A stretch of 64,000 nucleotides of DNA from Pantoea eucrina (GCF_001691555.1 NZ_MAYN01000008.1:1072617-1136616), one strand, 5' to 3'; shown: positions 9,268 through 16,509, numbered from the stretch's first letter. The notes: generated by a model not told the origin, from the letters alone. Numbers and translations: made by a program.

Positions 9268-10002
9268 TTAACGTAACAGCATATAGAGCCGATACAAATA
9301 AATAATCAAAACGGCAGAGACCAGATTACCCAGCGCGTTAAGCACCACGGAGGCAATATTGGCGGGCAGAACCGTCAGCGAAGAGAAAAAGAACATCAGA
9401 ACAATTTTTGCCAGCAGCCACAGCAGAATAGCGGGTGCAATCAGGCGGAGATTTTGCCACGCCAGACGCATGCTGGCGCGCATGGCACCCATCACGCCCA
9501 TTTTTTCACTGACCAGCATCACCGGCGCCAGCGACAGTAAAATAGCGAGCATGATGCCAGGAACCATCAGCACCATAAAGCCAAGCTGCACCAGCAGCGT
9601 GATCAGAAAGGTCTGCAACAGCAGTTTAGGCAGCAGCGGTGCAGCGGTGCCGATAGCACGCAGGGCACTGACGCGCTGACCACCGGAGACCAGCGGGATC
9701 AGGCAGAGCATTCCGCCGAGCAGCAGTGTGTTACCAATCAGGGCCGCCAGCGTACCCGCTGCCGAGGCGCGCAGCAGTATACGCTGCTGATCGGGCGACA
9801 TATTCTGTACCAGTTCAAACAGGGAGGAAGCGCTGCTGTCACTCTGGCTCAGCAGCGACAGCTGCTCCTCATCAGGCGTCAATGCATGCCCGATAATCAC
9901 GGTAATGAATGAGGTCAGCAGCGCCATCAGCACTATAGTGACCAGCTGATGGCGCAGAAAATTTCCTGTGTCACGGTATAACGAGCTTGCCGTGATAGAC
10001 AT
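9268..10002 (-). CDS. yciC: YciC (UPF0259) membrane protein
   Basis: 244-residue multi-spanning membrane protein. [28 protein letters not shown] matches the UPF0259/YciC family. ATG 10002 is preceded by AAGGAG; a GTG two codons earlier is less likely. Unusually, a strong intrinsic-terminator structure lies immediately upstream of its ribosome site, so its own promoter would have to lie beyond that structure. The prophage begins about 250 bases upstream and may have cut it off from its normal upstream sequence. Confidence 0.92.
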   Translation of the reverse strand: MSITASSLYRDTGNFLRHQLVTIVLMALLTSFITVIIGHALTPDEEQLSLLSQSDSSASSLFELVQNMSPDQQRILLRASAAGTLAALIGNTLLLGGMLCLIPLVSGGQRVSALRAIGTAAPLLPKLLLQTFLITLLVQLGFMVLMVPGIMLAILLSLAPVMLVSEKMGVMGAMRASMRLAWQNLRLIAPAILLWLLAKIVLMFFFSSLTVLPANIASVVLNALGNLVSAVLIIYLYRLYMLLR

Positions 10003-10014
10003 GTACACTCCTTG

Positions 10015-10039
10015 AAAAAAACCGGGTTAATTAACCCGG
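10015..10039 (-). terminator. Perfect-palindrome terminator upstream of yciC
   Basis: The 18-bp palindrome CCGGGTTAATTAACCCGG is followed on the minus strand by seven T, then the yciC ribosome site. It may be the terminator of the upstream minus-strand gene (now displaced beyond the prophage), or an attenuator of yciC. Confidence 0.75.
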
Positions 10040-10256
10040 CGATTGTACATGCTAAGCGGGCAGGCTGGCACCCGGAATACCATAACTTTCTGTCATGACA
10101 GGTAAAGATGACAGATTCACTTCCTTACAATTGCAGTCCATACCCAACTATTCCCCTTAAGGCCGCCAAAACAGGGATTTCCTGATTTTGTCGCTGTTAC
10201 ATTTAGCAATACTATTCCCGGTTGTTGCTGTTTTTTCCCTTCACTAGCTCCGCAAA

Positions 10257-10266
10257 CGTGTACATA
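10257..10266. repeat. Candidate attL core
   Basis: CGTGTACATA occurs here and again at 54036-54045, in direct orientation and at the two places where host-like genes stop. Ten bases is short and could be chance within the two 300-base boundary regions, so this is tentative. Confidence 0.4.
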
Positions 10267-10295
10267 CTGATGTACATAATCCATTTCGTGTACAT
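10259..10295 (+). repeat. Three TGTACAT repeats upstream of int
   Basis: TGTACAT at 10259, 10271 and 10289, directly before the int start, with further copies at 10044 and (as TGTACA) near 10001. At the right end TGTACAC-N4-GTGTACA forms an inverted pair (54026-54043). They may be integrase core/arm sites or sites for int autoregulation. Confidence 0.5.
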
Positions 10296-10300
10296 GCACA

Positions 10301-11539
10301 ATGCCTCTATCTGATACTGCACTCCGCGCCCTACTGGGCAAGGAATCTGAAAAAGTTCAGACGAAGTCTGACAGAGATGGGCTCTCTGCCCGCATATCCT
10401 GCAAGGGTAAAATATCCTTTCAATATCGCTATCGCTGGAACGGAAAGGGCGAACGCGTTGATATTGGGACGTACCCGGCAACGTCTCTGAAAGAAGCCCG
10501 CGAAGAGGTCCTGCGGCTCAGAGGTGAGCTGGAGCAGAACCGAAACCCACGCCTGGTTAAGCGGCTGGCACGTACGGATGCTTATACGTCGCTCACTGTA
10601 GAAGGCCTGATCCGTGAATGGTACGACAAATACGCCAGACTGAACAAAAAGGCTCACGTAGAGGTGATACGGGCGTTCGAGCTTCATATATTCCCTGAGC
10701 TCGGTGACATACCGAATGAGGACGCTACGATCCACATGTGGCTCAATGTCCTTGAGCCGCTGGCCCGTAAAAAACCATCTACCACTGACTCCCTGCTGAC
10801 CCATATTAAACAGGCTCACTTTTGGGCCGTGCGCCGCAACCTGGCAAAGCAGGCACCGCTGAGCGATTTGCGCCTGGCTGATTTGAACATCACAAAGGGA
10901 TCGCGTGACAGGGTGCTCAGCGATGACGAGATAGTTACCATTTTCCGGGCAATGGAAGCGAGCAGGATAGCACCGAAGTTTCAGCTGCTGGTTAAGCTCT
11001 GCCTGTTGTTCGGTTGCCGGGTTGGAGAACTGGCAAATGCAGAAAAGGCGCATTTTGACCTGGAAGCCAAACTCTGGTCCATTCCGCCTACGCATCATAA
11101 AAACGGCAGGCGAACTAAAAAACCTCTGGTGCGGCCGATCATCCCGGAAGCTGAAGAGATGCTGCGAGAGCTCTTTGAATTATCGCCACGCAGTAAGTTT
11201 GTTATGACGACAGGCAAGACAGACAAAGCGCAGGGACGTGCAACTCTCACGGATATTTCGCCAGGTCTGCAGAAAACAGCCCTGAGACATTTGGGCATTG
11301 AGATGAAGCACTGGACGATACATGATTTGCGCCGTACGGCCCGGACAAACTTCTCTGAACTGACTGAACCACATGTGGCAGAGCTGATGCTGGGTCACAA
11401 GTTACCCGGTGTGTGGCAGGTCTACGATAAGCACAGCTATATAGAAGAGCAGCGGCGCGCCTATGCGTTATGGTGGGCGCGCGTCACTGCATTAGTTTAT
11501 GGCGAGGGTAAGGTTTCGGTGCTGTCACTATCGTCCTGA
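10301..11539 (+). CDS. int: Tyrosine-recombinase integrase
   Basis: 412 residues. The N-terminal arm-binding DUF4102-like domain carries DGLSARISCKGKISFQYRYRWNGK and DIGTYPATSLKEAREE. It is followed by a SAM-like core and a catalytic domain with R at LLFGCRVGELANAEK, HxxR at HDLRRTARTNFSEL, H in LGHKLPGVWQVYDKHSY and the final Tyr in that segment. It reads into the prophage from its left edge and its 3' end overlaps the opposing xis-like gene by 43 bases. No good ribosome site precedes the ATG. Confidence 0.93.
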   Translation: MPLSDTALRALLGKESEKVQTKSDRDGLSARISCKGKISFQYRYRWNGKGERVDIGTYPATSLKEAREEVLRLRGELEQNRNPRLVKRLARTDAYTSLTVEGLIREWYDKYARLNKKAHVEVIRAFELHIFPELGDIPNEDATIHMWLNVLEPLARKKPSTTDSLLTHIKQAHFWAVRRNLAKQAPLSDLRLADLNITKGSRDRVLSDDEIVTIFRAMEASRIAPKFQLLVKLCLLFGCRVGELANAEKAHFDLEAKLWSIPPTHHKNGRRTKKPLVRPIIPEAEEMLRELFELSPRSKFVMTTGKTDKAQGRATLTDISPGLQKTALRHLGIEMKHWTIHDLRRTARTNFSELTEPHVAELMLGHKLPGVWQVYDKHSYIEEQRRAYALWWARVTALVYGEGKVSVLSLSS

Positions 11540-11742
11540 TAGTTCAGAATATCACACGTTCTGAACGTCAGGCGACCACGTCGCACAGGCTTCGGAAATG
11601 ACGGGTTATGCGGGAGCTGAGTGCGCCCGTTAATTGATACCCATTTGCGGATCGTCTGCGGAGCAACACGCAACATGAAAGCTGTCTCCGTGAGATTCAG
11701 GTAGGGCATCTGCAAAAGCGTCTTGATGTCGATATCATTCAT
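11497..11742 (-). CDS. xis: Excisionase-like (Xis/AlpA-type) HTH protein
   Basis: 81 residues from ATG 11742 (a start at 11805 is also open). The helix-turn-helix LNLTETAFMLRVAPQTIRKW, a basic wing with PKPVRRGRLTFRTCDIL, and the size fit the MerR-like excisionase family. It is the last gene of the leftward early operon and converges on int, unlike lambda where int and xis are read in the same direction. An RDF role is inferred from family and position. Confidence 0.7.
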   Translation of the reverse strand: MNDIDIKTLLQMPYLNLTETAFMLRVAPQTIRKWVSINGRTQLPHNPSFPKPVRRGRLTFRTCDILNYQDDSDSTETLPSP

Positions 11743-11841
11743 AGTTGCGCTCACAATAGTTTCTCTACACGTTACCTGCTGCATCAGGCTTTGATGCTGT
11801 GACATGTCACAGCTTCAATTTTGTCTCATGCCAGCCGCGGT

Positions 11842-12039
11842 TTACCCAGCAGGCAGATTCGCCCTTACATGGGCAATTCTGCACTCGCAGCTGCAGTAGC
11901 TGCATCCATCGCGAGAAGGTTCACCGCAGTCGCCGTTACGGCAAATGGGTGACCGGGGTTCCGGGCGCGGCCGTTTAGCCAGGGCGATTTCTGTATTTAG
12001 TATCTCAAGGTCTGAGGCATCATCTGCAATGTCGCACAT
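11842..12039 (-). CDS. TraR/DksA-like small zinc-finger protein
   Basis: 65 residues. An acidic N-terminal helix (DIADDASDLEILNTEIALAKRPRP) is followed by CRNGDCGEPSRDGCSYCSCECR, seven cysteines in a short span. Phage TraR/DksA-like proteins have this layout (helix, then C4 zinc finger with CGEP) and bind RNA polymerase; the extra cysteines and short length make the assignment tentative. GGAGAATCACT precedes the ATG. Confidence 0.6.
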   Translation of the reverse strand: MCDIADDASDLEILNTEIALAKRPRPEPRSPICRNGDCGEPSRDGCSYCSCECRIAHVRANLPAG

Positions 12040-12061
12040 AGTGATTCTCCAGATTTAGGCA

Positions 12062-12087
12062 ATAAAAAACCCCGCCGGGGCGAGGTT
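12062..12087 (-). terminator. Terminator within the pL operon
   Basis: Minus strand AACCTCGC / CCCG / GCGGGGTT followed by T-rich TTTTATT. It lies between the 12106 gene and the TraR-like gene, so N-modified polymerase would be needed to reach xis. Confidence 0.8.
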
Positions 12088-12105
12088 TGTTAGGTGATGA
12101 ATTTT

Positions 12106-12576
12106 CTATCTTCCCATTACGTAATTTGTGCAATCACGGGGTGACTTGGCGTTGAGTCTGCCATAGTCGTAGGCTCGCCTGAGCTTTGTTATAGCGTCAG
12201 AATTTCCAGAGTATTTTGATACTACGTCCAGATATTTTTTTGCGGACTCAAGATGATCTCCTGAAGCTGAACCTTCGCCACCAAAATTACAAGCGCTTGC
12301 CATATCGACAGCAATGTCAAAGCTGGATTTAGGCTTTGCATATCGCAATTTGTTTTCCTTAACATATTGGTCTGCTTTGTCCACGATTTCCTTTCTCCAG
12401 CATAGGCCTGAGCCCTTTGGAGCGGCTTCTTCCGTCTGAGCAAACCCATATTCATTCACTGAGAATTCGCAATCCAAATTATTTTTAGTGTCGTGGATTA
12501 CAAACGAGTACGCAAAAGAAACTGGCAGCAGCGTCAATGCTAAAATAAAAAATAAATCTGTATATTTACGTGACAT
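12106..12576 (-). CDS. Predicted secreted phage protein, unknown function
   Basis: 156 residues with a clear signal peptide (MSRKYTDLFFILALTLLPVSFAYSF) and a mature part of about 130 residues with four cysteines (in DCEF, GLCW, SACNF, RDCTN), suggesting a disulfide-bonded periplasmic protein. I recognise no family. It is more AT-rich than its neighbours and is followed by its own terminator, typical of a late-acquired moron. GGAGGAATCGCC precedes the ATG. Confidence 0.7.
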   Translation of the reverse strand: MSRKYTDLFFILALTLLPVSFAYSFVIHDTKNNLDCEFSVNEYGFAQTEEAAPKGSGLCWRKEIVDKADQYVKENKLRYAKPKSSFDIAVDMASACNFGGEGSASGDHLESAKKYLDVVSKYSGNSDAITKLRRAYDYGRLNAKSPRDCTNYVMGR

Positions 12577-12604
12577 GGCGATTCCTCCTGACTGGGGTAT
12601 ATCG

Positions 12605-12760
12605 CTACCGGCGAACCTCGGCGCATTCTAATTGCACCAATGGCCGGCGCTCATGCAGACGCGCCCTCATCTGTTCGCAGGCTTCAATGGTTGGATATAT
12701 TCGCTCCGACACCGGCGCGGGAAGGGCAGAGATTATTACGATCACGAAGCCGATGAGCAT
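12605..12760 (-). CDS. Small exported DUF1482-like phage protein
   Basis: 51 codons. A hydrophobic N-terminus (MLIGFVIVIISALPAPV) is followed by YPTIEACEQMRARLHERRP and a second cysteine. The YPTxEACxxxR pattern resembles small DUF1482-type phage proteins that I recall from pL operons. It begins 2 bases after the stop of the 12763 gene, so it is translationally coupled. Function unknown. Confidence 0.6.
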   Translation of the reverse strand: MLIGFVIVIISALPAPVSERIYPTIEACEQMRARLHERRPLVQLECAEVRR

Positions 12761-12762
12761 GG

Positions 12763-13011
12763 CTACACCTCTGGTTTCCGATACAGCGGCACGTCTACGG
12801 ATTCATCAAACGGCTCAGCCCACATATCGCCAATCTTCAGCTCGTTCTCAAATCTCAGCTGACCTTCGACGGTATATGCGGCGGGTTTGCTGAAGGCTTT
12901 GCGGTAAGCTTGCAGCTCCTTTGCCATATCAGCGATAGACACGCCATAAATCAGATCGGTGACGGTCGAAAGCTCTTCAAGCTCTTCATCAGTCGTTGCG
13001 CGATTAATCAT
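12763..13011 (-). CDS. Phage protein of unknown function (82 aa)
   Basis: 82 residues, acidic, soluble (MINRATTDEELEELSTVTDL). Its ATG overlaps the stop of the preceding reading frame as ATGA, and GGAGGTAGC lies just upstream. No family recognised. One of a tightly packed series of small leftward early genes. Confidence 0.65.
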   Translation of the reverse strand: MINRATTDEELEELSTVTDLIYGVSIADMAKELQAYRKAFSKPAAYTVEGQLRFENELKIGDMWAEPFDESVDVPLYRKPEV

Positions 13012-13169
13012 GCTACCTCCATTCCCTTTGTCAGTACGGATAGAGTAATGCGCTCTGTTAAAGCCTGCATCAATGTCCGCTCCACCTCATGCAGTTTCTC
13101 ACGCTTTCCCGGCTTCATTTTGAGGTACCGCAGCACCTGCGCCTGCAGTTACGGAGAGATGGCCGGCAT
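13008..13169 (-). pseudogene. Small early gene interrupted by an in-frame TAA
   Basis: Reading from ATG 13169 gives MPAISP, then TAA at 13149-13151, then LQAQVLRYLKMKPGKREKLH and on to a TGA that overlaps the next gene as ATGA. Both ends are coupled exactly as for an intact gene (TGA-GATG in front, ATGA behind), so I read the TAA as a CAA-to-TAA nonsense change in a 53-codon gene. Alternatively translation could restart at GTG or ATG inside. Confidence 0.6.
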
Positions 13170-13170
13170 C

Positions 13171-13251
13171 TCATATTGCATAAGCCACACCCGTCCAGAT
13201 GATTGTGCACGCTACCCACATAACCGCCCACATCTTGCCACGAGTGCTCAT
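13171..13251 (-). CDS. 26-residue single-helix membrane peptide
   Basis: ATG overlaps the stop of the upstream gene (ATGA). The product MSTRGKMWAVMWVACTIIWT plus six residues is one membrane helix behind a short basic head. Too short to assign, but its coupling on both sides (TGAGATG to the next frame) supports translation. Confidence 0.55.
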   Translation of the reverse strand: MSTRGKMWAVMWVACTIIWTGVAYAI

Positions 13252-13655
13252 GGTTTGACCTCCATGCAGACTTTCAGCGCATCGTAAAAGCAGCCCTTCA
13301 GGTTGTTGAATTGCCCGCCTGTCAGGGGTCCGTATTCGCCCAGACGATCGTGTAGCTTCCACGCGGCATCGTTAACCTGATTGGATCCGATATCCGGCAG
13401 AACTGGTTCTGACTTCAGCTCCGCCAGGCTGACGGCAGGCGCGGGGCGGGCATACACAATGCGCCCGATATTCCCGCGGGCCATTTCTTCGTGATAGACA
13501 TGCGGTTCAGCGTCGTACCAGTTGCCATCCTCGATGAGCTGATAGATTGGCTTCTGCTTCTCCAGCTCTGCCAGCTTAAATAATGCATCTCGGATTAGCG
13601 CCGCATCAGCATGCCCGAGAATCATTCCAGCTTTGATATCTTCAGAGTTGATCAT
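13248..13655 (-). CDS. Phage protein of unknown function (135 aa)
   Basis: 135 residues, soluble, with EDGNWYDAEPHVYHEEMARG and GPLTGGQFNNLKGCFYDAL. The start overlaps the NinX stop by 4 bases (ATGA), within the 23-bp junction repeat. I recall Ea-type proteins of enteric phages with similar EDGxWYxAE segments but cannot name a family. Confidence 0.7.
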   Translation of the reverse strand: MINSEDIKAGMILGHADAALIRDALFKLAELEKQKPIYQLIEDGNWYDAEPHVYHEEMARGNIGRIVYARPAPAVSLAELKSEPVLPDIGSNQVNDAAWKLHDRLGEYGPLTGGQFNNLKGCFYDALKVCMEVKP

Positions 13656-13674
13656 TTGCCACCTGCCAGTGATT
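13652..13674 (-). repeat. Gene-junction repeat, copy 1
   Basis: 23 bases identical to 13951-13973. On the minus strand it encodes the C-terminal SLAGGK, the stop, and the ATG of the next gene. Confidence 0.9.
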
Positions 13675-13954
13675 TAGGTATCTGAACTTCATCACCTAAC
13701 TTTTCTTTCACAAAAGCCCGGCACGCATCAGGTAGGTTGCTATGCTCTCCCGCGGGGATACGAAGCCGGGAAAAAAGCTTGGCGTTTTCTGTCGGGTTGA
13801 ACCTGTATGCTCGGTCCCAGTTTCCTCGAGTGAAAAATGTTTTTACCGATTTATATGGGGCGTCTGGGTTACCTGTAGATATCTGAACGTTCTCTCCTAA
13901 AGCCAGTCCTACGGCATAATTCAGGGTTTCACCTTGCATTTCTGAAGTTTTCAT
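13652..13954 (-). CDS. ninX: NinX-like (DUF2591) phage protein
   Basis: 100 residues. The start MKTSEMQGETLNYAVGLALG, with Leu-Asn-Tyr-Ala-Val after a KTSEL/M motif, matches the DUF2591/NinX family of lambdoid phages; no function is established. It ends with SLAGGK, the same six residues as the upstream gene. Start and stop overlap the neighbours as ATGA. Confidence 0.8.
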   Translation of the reverse strand: MKTSEMQGETLNYAVGLALGENVQISTGNPDAPYKSVKTFFTRGNWDRAYRFNPTENAKLFSRLRIPAGEHSNLPDACRAFVKEKLGDEVQIPKSLAGGK

Positions 13955-13973
13955 TTGCCACCTGCCAGTGATT
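13951..13973 (-). repeat. Gene-junction repeat, copy 2
   Basis: Second copy of the 23-base sequence at 13652-13674, again covering the end of one gene and the start of the next. Confidence 0.9.
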
Positions 13974-14259
13974 CATATTGGGAAGGGGTGGTGTCGGTTT
14001 CGGCGCGGAGCTGGGCGGCGCTATGTTTGGGTAACTGCTTGTTGGCTTCCAGCACCATTTTGCTACCATCATCTAGGCTCCATTCAACGCGGCCACCCTC
14101 GGACATAACTAACTGCCAAACCATCTGCGCAGCTTCATTGGTCACGTCACGGCCGCGGTCATTACCAACACGCTGGCGGACGCCATTGCCGAGGTCTTTC
14201 ATCTTCGCGAGTTGGATAGTTTTGCTAAATGGTGAAAAGCCAAGTTCTAATCGTGCCAT
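13951..14259 (-). CDS. Phage protein, DUF7446-like
   Basis: 102 residues from ATG 14259, chosen because AAGGGGAAAGAG lies in front; a longer start at 14304, coupled to the upstream stop, is possible. MARLELGFSPFSKTIQLAKM followed by RDVTNEAAQMVWQLVM resembles a small phage family that begins with a G-x-SP-x-T-x-x-I motif. It ends YESLAGGK, sharing its last six residues with the next gene. Confidence 0.65.
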   Translation of the reverse strand: MARLELGFSPFSKTIQLAKMKDLGNGVRQRVGNDRGRDVTNEAAQMVWQLVMSEGGRVEWSLDDGSKMVLEANKQLPKHSAAQLRAETDTTPSQYESLAGGK

Positions 14260-14300
14260 CTCTTTCCCCTTATGCAATGCCAGCCGGGTACAGGCCAGCA

Positions 14301-14621
14301 TCACTCCATCAGTATTGCGCCATACCGGCCGCGTCGGGTGTCTCTGAAGTCGCCCCAGACCTCTACAACAGGCCGGGTGACGATGATTTGTGGCAGAGGA
14401 GGGCGCTTAGCCATCTCCTCATGCTCTCTGCGTTTCAACTCATCCAGGTAAGCATCCTCTCTGCGCTGAGGTGTCAACAGCTGCGGATGGTCGTTACCAG
14501 CTTCCTGTGCTGCTAAGGCCGCCAAAACGCCATTCAGCACTTCCTGCTTGCGGCGCTTAATCTCTTCGTCAGCTCCGTTCAGGCGTGACGAATGCGCCGG
14601 ATATACCGGTGATGGGTTCAT
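14301..14621 (-). CDS. Phage protein of unknown function (106 aa)
   Basis: 106 residues, highly charged, with a helical middle (EEIKRRKQEVLNGVLAAL and DAYLDELKRREHEEMAKR). It starts with a Pro-rich segment. Lies between SSB and the DUF7446-like gene. No family recognised. Confidence 0.6.
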   Translation of the reverse strand: MNPSPVYPAHSSRLNGADEEIKRRKQEVLNGVLAALAAQEAGNDHPQLLTPQRREDAYLDELKRREHEEMAKRPPLPQIIVTRPVVEVWGDFRDTRRGRYGAILME

Positions 14622-14646
14622 GATGCGGCCTTATTGGTGGGTTAAA

Positions 14647-15039
14647 TTAGAAGGGGATATCGGTATCGTAATCAGGTGCGGTAGATTGACCACGCGGTTG
14701 CTGCTGACCGGATGGCGCTGGGTTTCCCTGCCGCGGCGGCAGGTCGATATCTCTCACCAGAATGGTAGGAATTGAGGCTTTGCTGCCGTCATTCTTATCC
14801 CACTCCTCAATCAGAAACTCACCGGTTACCGTTACCTTTGCGCCCTTAGTAACGGCCTGCGAAAGCTTTTCAGCCATGGCACCGAACATTTTGCACTGCA
14901 GCCAAGAGGTTTTTTCGTTGTCTCCGAACCCTGATTTAGCCGGCAGGGAGAAAGTGGCAATGTGCTTCCCATTAGGGGTGACGCGCACAACCGCGTCTTT
15001 ACCCACGTTGCCGGAGATTGTGATCACGTTAATTGGCAT
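14647..15039 (-). CDS. ssb: Phage single-stranded DNA-binding protein
   Basis: 130 residues, OB-fold. MPINVITISGNVGKDAVVRVTPNGKHIATFSLP starts the domain; the C-terminus is a Gln/Pro-rich linker ending in DYDTDIPF, the acidic tip that recruits partner proteins. The start overlaps the ERF stop (TAATG). It should work with the ERF annealing protein in phage recombination. Confidence 0.95.
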   Translation of the reverse strand: MPINVITISGNVGKDAVVRVTPNGKHIATFSLPAKSGFGDNEKTSWLQCKMFGAMAEKLSQAVTKGAKVTVTGEFLIEEWDKNDGSKASIPTILVRDIDLPPRQGNPAPSGQQQPRGQSTAPDYDTDIPF

Positions 15040-15662
15040 TATGCTGATGCTCCTTCAAGCTCTGATTTTCTTATGTCGTAGACTTCCTTCGCCTTAGCCT
15101 GCTCAGGCGTTCCTGCCAGCATCTGCCATGCTTTTGAGAATGCCTGTTTCAGCTCTTCCGGAGTGTTCTTCTGCAGCGCCGCCTCTGTGAAAGCTGCCAG
15201 AGTAGCGGCGGGCGTTGGTTTATTTTTCTGCTTCTGTTGTGGCTTCTGCTGCTGAGGTGCAGACGCTGATTGCTGCCGGTGCTCGTTCGTATCAGCATCC
15301 TTTGAGTCATCAATGCCAAACAGGCCATTCAGGCAGTATTTGCGGGCGTAAGAGCTGGTAGCACCGGTTATCTGGGCATCATCCATGCCTTTCTTCTCGC
15401 TCGCCTCACGGGCCATTGCAGAAGCACTGTGCGATGACTCGCCGTCCGTAATGGTTGCTGTCGCTTTCACGTAGTAGCGATCGCCAATCATTACAATTTC
15501 GTCACTAATGGACAGGAACAGGCCCTTAAGCAGCGGCTTAACCCCTTCGAGGATGTCTTCACAGCTGCGGTAGTGGTATTTACCGAAGTTGTTGTACTGG
15601 CCTTTTGGAGCATTCAGCGTGCTCTGTATCTCTGTCAGGCGGGCATAAAACTCCTTACTCAT
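15039..15662 (-). CDS. erf: ERF-family single-strand annealing recombinase
   Basis: 207 residues from ATG 15662, preceded by GGGAGGATGCC. The ERF domain includes FYARLTEIQSTLNAPKGQYNNFGKYHYRS, GDRYYVKATATITDG and ATSSYARKYCLNGLFGIDD. A Gln-rich linker (residues about 140-165) and a helical C-terminal tail follow. Such proteins anneal complementary strands and help circularise phage DNA. Gene order ERF then SSB is common in lambdoid pL operons. Confidence 0.92.
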   Translation of the reverse strand: MSKEFYARLTEIQSTLNAPKGQYNNFGKYHYRSCEDILEGVKPLLKGLFLSISDEIVMIGDRYYVKATATITDGESSHSASAMAREASEKKGMDDAQITGATSSYARKYCLNGLFGIDDSKDADTNEHRQQSASAPQQQKPQQKQKNKPTPAATLAAFTEAALQKNTPEELKQAFSKAWQMLAGTPEQAKAKEVYDIRKSELEGASA

Positions 15663-15807
15663 GGCATCCTCCCATTGCTTCAAACTGGCGCTCCGTGCGG
15701 AAATCAGCAATCGCTTCCTGCGCTGCCTGCTCATAGGTCATCGGGTCTGCCAGTTCGCCCAGCATGCCCTGCATAAAGTCGCCCCAAACGTCATCGTCAT
15801 GCTGCAT
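15655..15807 (-). CDS. Small acidic phage protein (50 aa) upstream of erf
   Basis: 50 codons from ATG 15807: MQHDDDVWGDFMQGMLGELA, then PMTYEQAAQEAIADFRTERQ and a short tail. It overlaps the end of the 15797 gene by 11 bases and its stop lies just inside the erf start, so it is coupled to both. GTGAAAGCAA in front gives a weak ribosome site. No family recognised. Confidence 0.6.
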   Translation of the reverse strand: MQHDDDVWGDFMQGMLGELADPMTYEQAAQEAIADFRTERQFEAMGGCHE

Positions 15808-15994
15808 TTGCTTTCACCTTTGCGTTCCAGTCAGTGTCCTGGCAATCGTGCCAGCCAAGAGAGATAGTGCTCGCCCATTCATAGGCCGACTTCATCCCGT
15901 CTTTGGTGTCAGGGAATGACTCTTCGTACAGCTTGTTCAGCCGCAGGCAGCCCTGCTGAACCAGCAAGGTTCCGTTTACCGGGATAATCGTCAT
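15797..15994 (-). CDS. Phage protein of unknown function (65 aa)
   Basis: 65 residues with LRLNKLYEESFPDTKDGMKS and SLGWHDCQDTDWNAKVKANA. The start overlaps the previous stop as ATGA. Unknown function. Confidence 0.6.
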   Translation of the reverse strand: MTIIPVNGTLLVQQGCLRLNKLYEESFPDTKDGMKSAYEWASTISLGWHDCQDTDWNAKVKANAA

Positions 15995-16128
15995 TGTTTA
16001 TGTCCTCTCTGGCTCATGGCGTTTAACAGGCTGCGGGCTGCAGCACGCATGCGGCGGGTGATACGTTCTAACTGTGATTCGGTGATAAAGGGGCAGCCCG
16101 ATGCCGCCCCAGCAATTGCGAGTTGCAT
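15991..16128 (-). CDS. Small basic phage protein (45 aa)
   Basis: 45 residues from ATG 16128, preceded by AAGGTATCCCC; a longer frame to 16176 would start inside the terminator. MQLAIAGAASGCPFITESQL followed by RITRRMRAAARSLLNAMSQR suggests one amphipathic basic helix. It is the first gene after the intrinsic terminator at 16157-16186. Confidence 0.55.
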   Translation of the reverse strand: MQLAIAGAASGCPFITESQLERITRRMRAAARSLLNAMSQRGHKQ

Positions 16129-16156
16129 GGGGATACCTTGTTGAAATTGGTTGGTG

Positions 16157-16186
16157 TCAAAAAGAAAGGGAGCCATTGCGGCTCCC
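16157..16186 (-). terminator. Terminator within the pL operon
   Basis: Minus strand GGGAGCC / GCAAT / GGCTCCC followed by TTTCTTTTTG. It lies between two early genes, so passage would need antitermination by N. Confidence 0.85.
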
Positions 16187-16238
16187 GTAAGGGTGAAACG
16201 TTCTGGTTATGGAAGCCCTCTAAGGCGGTGGTGCGTAG

Positions 16239-16274
16239 CACCGTAAAGCCGTCTAAGCAGACAGCTTTACGGTG
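16239..16274 (-). ncRNA. Long RNA hairpin abutting an early stop codon
   Basis: CACCGTAAAGC...GCTTTACGGTG, an 11-bp perfect stem continuing after one C-A mismatch into GTCT/AGAC with an AAGC loop. It begins directly at the stop of the 16275 gene and has no U-run. With the terminator 50 bases further on it could be an mRNA-stabilising or processing element. Confidence 0.6.
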
Positions 16275-16490
16275 TCACTCAGTGGTTTCCAGAGCGATAT
16301 ATCCTTCTTCTGGATATTCTGCAAAGCAGGCTCGCAGACCCTCGTAAATTATCTGGCCGTCATCCCCCTGTATTACTCCCTGATCAATAGATAGCTCTGT
16401 TTCGCCATCCACATAACAACCTTTTGGTGACTCGCAAGCTAATCCAGCGAATTGCGCCAATTCATAAATCTGTGCGATTGTTAAGTTCAT
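16275..16490 (-). CDS. Phage protein of unknown function (71 aa)
   Basis: 71 residues from ATG 16490, preceded by AGGAGAGAGG; a longer frame exists to 16586 but overlaps the upstream gene by 77 bases. MNLTIAQIYELAQFAGLACE and an acidic C-terminus (ACFAEYPEEGYIALETTE). No family recognised. Confidence 0.6.
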   Translation of the reverse strand: MNLTIAQIYELAQFAGLACESPKGCYVDGETELSIDQGVIQGDDGQIIYEGLRACFAEYPEEGYIALETTE

Positions 16491-16509
16491 CCTCTCTCTC
16501 CTGTAGTGG

